A stretch of DNA of 64,000 nt. Source: Aquimonas sp. (GTDB lineage Bacteria; Pseudomonadota; Gammaproteobacteria; Xanthomonadales; Xanthomonadaceae). Position numbers and translations under genes: made by a program. Shown piece after piece: positions 60,461 to 64,000 of the stretch; position 1 is the stretch's first letter; every line of letters starts with the position of its first letter. The stretch is from NCBI GenBank assembly GCA_022241605.1, contig JAKOMQ010000006.1, positions 84,662 to 148,661 on the forward strand, given 5' to 3'. Below the pieces are notes generated by a model. The model ran no database searches. It saw only the letters and a program-made list of their open reading frames with translations, and was not told the origin of the DNA.

Positions 60461-60736
60461 TTAGCGACCGGACTTCTTGTCGCCACCGTGACCCTTGAAG
60501 GTCCGGGTGACGGCAAACTCGCCGAGCTTGTGGCCGACCATGTTTTCGTTGATCAGGACCGGAACGTGCTGACGACCGTTATGGATCGCGATGGTCAACC
60601 CGATCATTTCGGGCAACACCATCGAGCGACGGGACCAGGTCTTGATCGGGCGCTTGTTATTCGTGGCCGACGCGATCTCCACCTTCTTGGCGAGGTGCAG
60701 ATCAATGAACGGGCCTTTCTTGAGTGAACGTGCCAT
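60461..60736 (-). CDS. rpsS: 30S ribosomal protein S19
   Basis: A 91-aa head protein, [20 protein letters not shown] and the signature [21 protein letters not shown]. Confidence 0.99.
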   Translation of the reverse strand: MARSLKKGPFIDLHLAKKVEIASATNNKRPIKTWSRRSMVLPEMIGLTIAIHNGRQHVPVLINENMVGHKLGEFAVTRTFKGHGGDKKSGR

Positions 60737-60745
60737 GACCTATCC

Positions 60746-61567
60746 TTACTTCCGGCGCCGCACGATGAACTTGTCGGTGCGCTTGTTGTTGCGGGTCTTG
60801 TAGCCCTTGGTGGGAACACCCCACGGAGTCACCGGGTGACGTCCACCGGAGGTGCGGCCTTCGCCGCCGCCGTGCGGGTGATCCACCGGGTTCATGACCA
60901 CACCGCGAACGGTCGGGCGAACGCCCAACCAGCGCTTCGCGCCGGCCTTGCCGATCTTGGTGAGGTTGTGCTCGCTGTTACCGACTTCACCGATCGTCGC
61001 GCGACAATCGGCCGGCACCTTGCGCATTTCGCCGGAGCGCAGGCGAAGGGTGGCGTATCCCTGCTCGCGGGCGATCAGCTGGGCCGATGCACCGGCGCTG
61101 CGCGCAATCTGGGCCTTCTTGCCCGGCTTCATCTCAATGCAGTGCACCGTGGTGCCGATCGGGATGTTGCGCAGCGGCAGGGTATTGCCCACCTTGATCG
61201 GCGCGTCACGGCCGGAGATCAGCTGGTCGCCAACGGCGATACCCTTGGGCGAGATGATGTAGCGGCGCTCACCGTCGGCATAGCACAGCAGGGCAATGTG
61301 GGCGGTACGATTGGGATCATACTCGATGCGCTCGACGCGGGAGGGGATGCCCTCCTTGTCACGCTTGAAGTCCACGATGCGGTAGTGCTGCTTGTGTCCA
61401 CCGCCGATGTGGCGGGTGGTGATGCGACCGGCGTTGTTACGGCCACCCGTGCGCGACTGCGACTCGACCAGGGCAGCGTGCGGAGCGCCTTTGTGCAGAT
61501 GATCGCGGCTCACGCTCACTTTCGAGCGACGGCCAGGCGATGTTGGCTTGTAGGTAATGACTGCCAT
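60746..61567 (-). CDS. rplB: 50S ribosomal protein L2
   Basis: A 273-aa peptidyl-transferase-centre protein. ATG 61567 ([14 protein letters not shown]); the C-terminal [17 protein letters not shown] carries the conserved functional histidine. Confidence 0.99.
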   Translation of the reverse strand: MAVITYKPTSPGRRSKVSVSRDHLHKGAPHAALVESQSRTGGRNNAGRITTRHIGGGHKQHYRIVDFKRDKEGIPSRVERIEYDPNRTAHIALLCYADGERRYIISPKGIAVGDQLISGRDAPIKVGNTLPLRNIPIGTTVHCIEMKPGKKAQIARSAGASAQLIAREQGYATLRLRSGEMRKVPADCRATIGEVGNSEHNLTKIGKAGAKRWLGVRPTVRGVVMNPVDHPHGGGEGRTSGGRHPVTPWGVPTKGYKTRNNKRTDKFIVRRRK

Positions 61568-61581
61568 GACTGATATACCCC

Positions 61582-61878
61582 TTAGGCCCGTGCCATCACG
61601 TCGATCGTCTGACCAGCGGCCAGGCGGACGTAGGCCTTGCGCCAATCACCACGCCGACCGACGCGGGAGCGGAAGGACTTGCTCTTGCCCTTGACGTTGA
61701 CGACGTTGACCGCCTCAACCGTCACCGAAAAGAGCTGCTCGATGGCCGCCTTGACATCGGCCTTGGTGGCCGTTGACGCCACTTCGAACACATATTGGTT
61801 GGACTGCTCCTGCAAACGGGCGCCCTTCTCGGAGATCAGGGGCGAACGCAGGACGGTCAGGATATGCTCGGTGCTCAT
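61582..61878 (-). CDS. rplW: 50S ribosomal protein L23
   Basis: A 98-aa tunnel-exit protein that docks trigger factor and SRP. ATG 61878 overlaps the rplD stop by 4 nt (ATGA). Contains [10 protein letters not shown] at the start. Confidence 0.99.
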   Translation of the reverse strand: MSTEHILTVLRSPLISEKGARLQEQSNQYVFEVASTATKADVKAAIEQLFSVTVEAVNVVNVKGKSKSFRSRVGRRGDWRKAYVRLAAGQTIDVMARA

Positions 61879-62480
61879 GCCAGCCACTCCTCAATCTTCT
61901 TCATGGCGTCGACGGTGACGACAACATGGTCAGCTGCGACCAGGGAGACCGGGTCAAGGCCCTGGACATCGCGGACTTCGACATACGGAATGTTCCGAGC
62001 CGACAGGTAGAGCGCCTCGGAACCGTTTTCGGTAACGAGCAGCGGCCGCTTGCCAAGATTGAGCTCGGCAAGCTTTGCCACCAACGCCTGGGTCTTGGGC
62101 TGCTCGATGTTGAGAGACTCGACTACCATCAGACGGCCATGGCGGGTCAACTCGGAAAGGATCGAACGCAGGGCGCCGCGATACATCTTGCGGTTGACCT
62201 TCTGCGCGAAGCTGCGCGGCCGAGCGGCAAAGCTGACACCGCCGCCGACAAAGATCGGAGCGCGGTAATCGCCGTGACGAGCGCCACCGCCCTTCTGCTT
62301 CTTGAACTTCTTGGTGGTGCCGGAAACCTCGGAACGCGTCTTTTGCGCCTTGGTACCAGCGCGCGCCGCGTTGCGATAGGCAACCACGACCTGGTGAACC
62401 AGGTCAGGCTTGTATTCGAGACCGAACACCTCATCGGAGACGGTCAGCGTCTGGGCGCCACCCACGACTGCAATATCCAT
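61875..62480 (-). CDS. rplD: 50S ribosomal protein L4
   Basis: A 201-aa tunnel protein with the loop [21 protein letters not shown]. In E. coli L4 represses the S10 operon through its leader; the hairpin at 63487-63513 could be the target here. Confidence 0.99.
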   Translation of the reverse strand: MDIAVVGGAQTLTVSDEVFGLEYKPDLVHQVVVAYRNAARAGTKAQKTRSEVSGTTKKFKKQKGGGARHGDYRAPIFVGGGVSFAARPRSFAQKVNRKMYRGALRSILSELTRHGRLMVVESLNIEQPKTQALVAKLAELNLGKRPLLVTENGSEALYLSARNIPYVEVRDVQGLDPVSLVAADHVVVTVDAMKKIEEWLA

Positions 62481-62492
62481 GACTGAGCTCCT

Positions 62493-63131
62493 TTAGCCCT
62501 TGGCCGCGGGTCGGACGATGACGTCGCCACCGGGGGCGCCGGGGATGGAGCCGCGCACGGCGATCAAGCCCCGCTCGACATCAACCTTGACGACCACGAG
62601 ATTCTGGCTGGTCTGATTCACGGCGCCCATGTGGCCAGACATCTTCTTGCCCGGGAAGACACGGCCGGGCGTCTGCCGCTGGCCGATGGATCCGGGGGAA
62701 CGATGGGACAGCGAGTTACCGTGGGTAGCGTCGCCCATGGTGAAACCATGGCGCTTGATGGTGCCGGCGAAGCCCTTGCCGCGGGTCACCCCAGCAACGT
62801 CGACGACTTGGCCTTCGGCGAAAATGTCAGCGCGAATCTCGCCGCCGACCGGATATTCGCCAAGCGTGTCCGCAGACACGCGGAACTCCCAAAGACCCCG
62901 TCCCGCCTCGACCTTCGCCTTGGCGAAATGCCCGGCCTGCGGCTTGTTCAGCAGCGCAGTGCGCTTGCTGCCGGCTGTGACCTGCACGGCGGCGTAGCCG
63001 TCGGATTCCAGCGTCTTGACCTGGACGATCCGGTTCGGGGTGGCTTCGATGAGGGTGACGGGCACGGACACACCGCTTTCGGTGAAGACCCGGCTCATGC
63101 CGTATTTACGGCCAACGATTCCGATGCTCAT
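62493..63131 (-). CDS. rplC: 50S ribosomal protein L3
   Basis: A 212-aa protein. ATG 63131 ([16 protein letters not shown]) is the family start; the extended loop [20 protein letters not shown] and the [22 protein letters not shown] segment are conserved. Confidence 0.99.
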   Translation of the reverse strand: MSIGIVGRKYGMSRVFTESGVSVPVTLIEATPNRIVQVKTLESDGYAAVQVTAGSKRTALLNKPQAGHFAKAKVEAGRGLWEFRVSADTLGEYPVGGEIRADIFAEGQVVDVAGVTRGKGFAGTIKRHGFTMGDATHGNSLSHRSPGSIGQRQTPGRVFPGKKMSGHMGAVNQTSQNLVVVKVDVERGLIAVRGSIPGAPGGDVIVRPAAKG

Positions 63132-63141
63132 GGGGAATGCC

Positions 63142-63453
63142 TCAGTACAGCTTGATCTGAACATCGACGCCGGCCGCGAGCTCAAGCTTCATGAGCGCGT
63201 CAACGGTCTTGTCGTTCGGATCGACGATATCGAGCACGCGCTTGTGCGTGCGGGTCTCGTACTGGTCGCGGGCGTCTTTGTCGACGTGCGGCGACACGAG
63301 CACGGTGTAACGTTCGGTCTTCGTTGGAAGCGGGATAGGGCCGCGCACTTGTGCGCCGGTCCGCTTCGCGGTCTCCACGATCTCGCTCGCGGAGCGATCG
63401 ATCAGGCGATGATCGAATGCCTTGAGCCGAATCCGAATCTTCTGGTCCGCCAT
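63142..63453 (-). CDS. rpsJ: 30S ribosomal protein S10
   Basis: A 103-aa protein, also the NusE subunit of antitermination complexes. [17 protein letters not shown] opening and [17 protein letters not shown] are diagnostic. First gene of the S10 operon. Confidence 0.99.
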   Translation of the reverse strand: MADQKIRIRLKAFDHRLIDRSASEIVETAKRTGAQVRGPIPLPTKTERYTVLVSPHVDKDARDQYETRTHKRVLDIVDPNDKTVDALMKLELAAGVDVQIKLY

Positions 63454-63486
63454 GGGCCTGGTCCTTGGTTTTCGTTAAAGAGCGTC

Positions 63487-63513
63487 GGGGGTGGGAGCGT
63501 ATGTCCCACCCCC
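63487..63513 (-). promoter_or_regulatory. Leader hairpin upstream of rpsJ
   Basis: A 10-bp perfect stem (GGGGGTGGGA/TCCCACCCCC) with a 7-nt loop lies between the candidate S10 promoter and rpsJ, with CTCTTTAACG following. It may terminate tuf transcription or serve as the attenuation site of the S10 operon. Confidence 0.6.
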
Positions 63514-63529
63514 CGGGTGCAAGCCCGCT

Positions 63530-63558
63530 ACTATATCACTCGAAGATCTTGGCAACAA
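63530..63558 (-). promoter_or_regulatory. Candidate sigma-70 promoter of the S10 operon
   Basis: On the minus strand TTGTTG (63558-63553), a 17-bp spacer and TATAGT (63535-63530) straddle the tuf stop codon. The -10 begins directly after the TGA. Confidence 0.6.
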
Positions 63559-64000
63559 CACCGGCGCCGACCGTACGGCCACCTTCGCGAATCGCGAAGC
63601 GCAGGCCGTCTTCCATCGCGATCGGGGCGATCAGCGTCACCACCATCTTGATGTTGTCACCCGGCATCACCATCTCGACGCCTTCCGGCAGCTCGCAGCT
63701 GCCCGTCACGTCGGTCGTGCGGAAATAGAACTGCGGACGGTAGCCCTTGAAGAAAGGCGTGTGGCGGCCGCCCTCGTCCTTCGACAGCACGTACACCTCA
63801 GCCTCGAACTTGGTGTGCGGCTTGATCGAACCGGGCTTGCACAGCACCTGGCCGCGCTCCACGTCGTCACGCTTGGTGCCGCGCAGCAGCAGACCCGCGT
63901 TGTCGCCCGCCTGGCCCTGGTCCAGCAGCTTGCGGAACATCTCGATGCCGGTGACCGTGGTCTTGACCGTCGCGCGGATGCCGACGATTTCCACTTCCTC
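63536..64000 (-). CDS. tuf: Elongation factor Tu, C-terminal part only
   Basis: The last 154 codons of EF-Tu, covering domain 2 (partly) and domain 3; the GTPase domain is beyond the right edge. [21 protein letters not shown] and the C-terminal [19 protein letters not shown] are exact family text. Its position before rpsJ suggests the copy in the str operon. Confidence 0.98.
   Translation of the reverse strand, partial: EEVEIVGIRATVKTTVTGIEMFRKLLDQGQAGDNAGLLLRGTKRDDVERGQVLCKPGSIKPHTKFEAEVYVLSKDEGGRHTPFFKGYRPQFYFRTTDVTGSCELPEGVEMVMPGDNIKMVVTLIAPIAMEDGLRFAIREGGRTVGAGVVAKIFE

Overview
The window is 64 kb of GC-rich chromosome from a gammaproteobacterium, most likely of the order Lysobacterales (Xanthomonadales). 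The case rests on several points: the block thrS-infC-rpmI-rplT-pheS-pheT-ihfA-merR-tRNA-Pro, a TonB receptor of the large Xanthomonas/Caulobacter type, a class II DAHP synthase, divergent pilT-pilU and yggS-proC, and many intergenic repeats built on GGGATTCGG. It looks like core chromosome. I see no prophage, integrase, transposase gene, rRNA or CRISPR array.

Layout. 1-4449 (minus): an RND efflux pump, with the permease running off the left edge, a lipoprotein adaptor, and a TetR repressor with a 16-bp palindrome just upstream. 4640-8367 (plus): a PAS-GAF-GGDEF-EAL protein and a lipoprotein nucleotide pyrophosphatase/phosphodiesterase. 8533-16518: trmJ, divergent suhB, then minus-strand queA-tgt-yajC-secD-secF. 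16817-24444: a secreted FG-GAP propeller protein, a class III aminotransferase, a degenerate P-loop protein, a translationally coupled grxD-SDR-marC set, and Fe-SOD. 24502-28694: tRNA-Val, a TonB receptor, about 1.2 kb of gene-poor DNA, and tRNA-Pro. 28831-36645 (minus): thrS to merR, the translation-factor operon. 36913-39242: pilT-pilU. 39375-42819: yggS-proC-yggT-DUF4426-histidine phosphatase. 42961-49554 (minus): two amidohydrolases, DAHP synthase and dsbB. 49742-64000 (minus): the full S10-spc-alpha ribosomal superoperon, entered by the end of tuf.

How the genes work together. Roughly 40% of the window makes the translation and secretion machinery: ribosomal proteins, EF-Tu, IF3, Thr- and Phe-tRNA synthetases, RNA polymerase alpha, SecY, SecDF-YajC, and tRNA modification by tgt, queA and trmJ. 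Several control signals are readable: an AUC start codon on infC, a candidate attenuator ahead of thrS, a promoter and leader hairpin for the S10 operon, and strong terminators.

The most unusual content is non-coding. I see three separate dispersed repeat families. (1) GGGATTCGG inverted-arm elements occur in at least five intergenic gaps and have been captured into the coding ends of queA, yggS and proC. (2) A 67-bp conserved end, part of a MITE-like element, lies at the 3' ends of trmJ and yajC. (3) A 127-bp ungapped repeat occurs before the phosphodiesterase gene and in the gene-poor island. I found no clearly new defence or metabolic system. All identities come from reading the sequence by eye; no database search was run.
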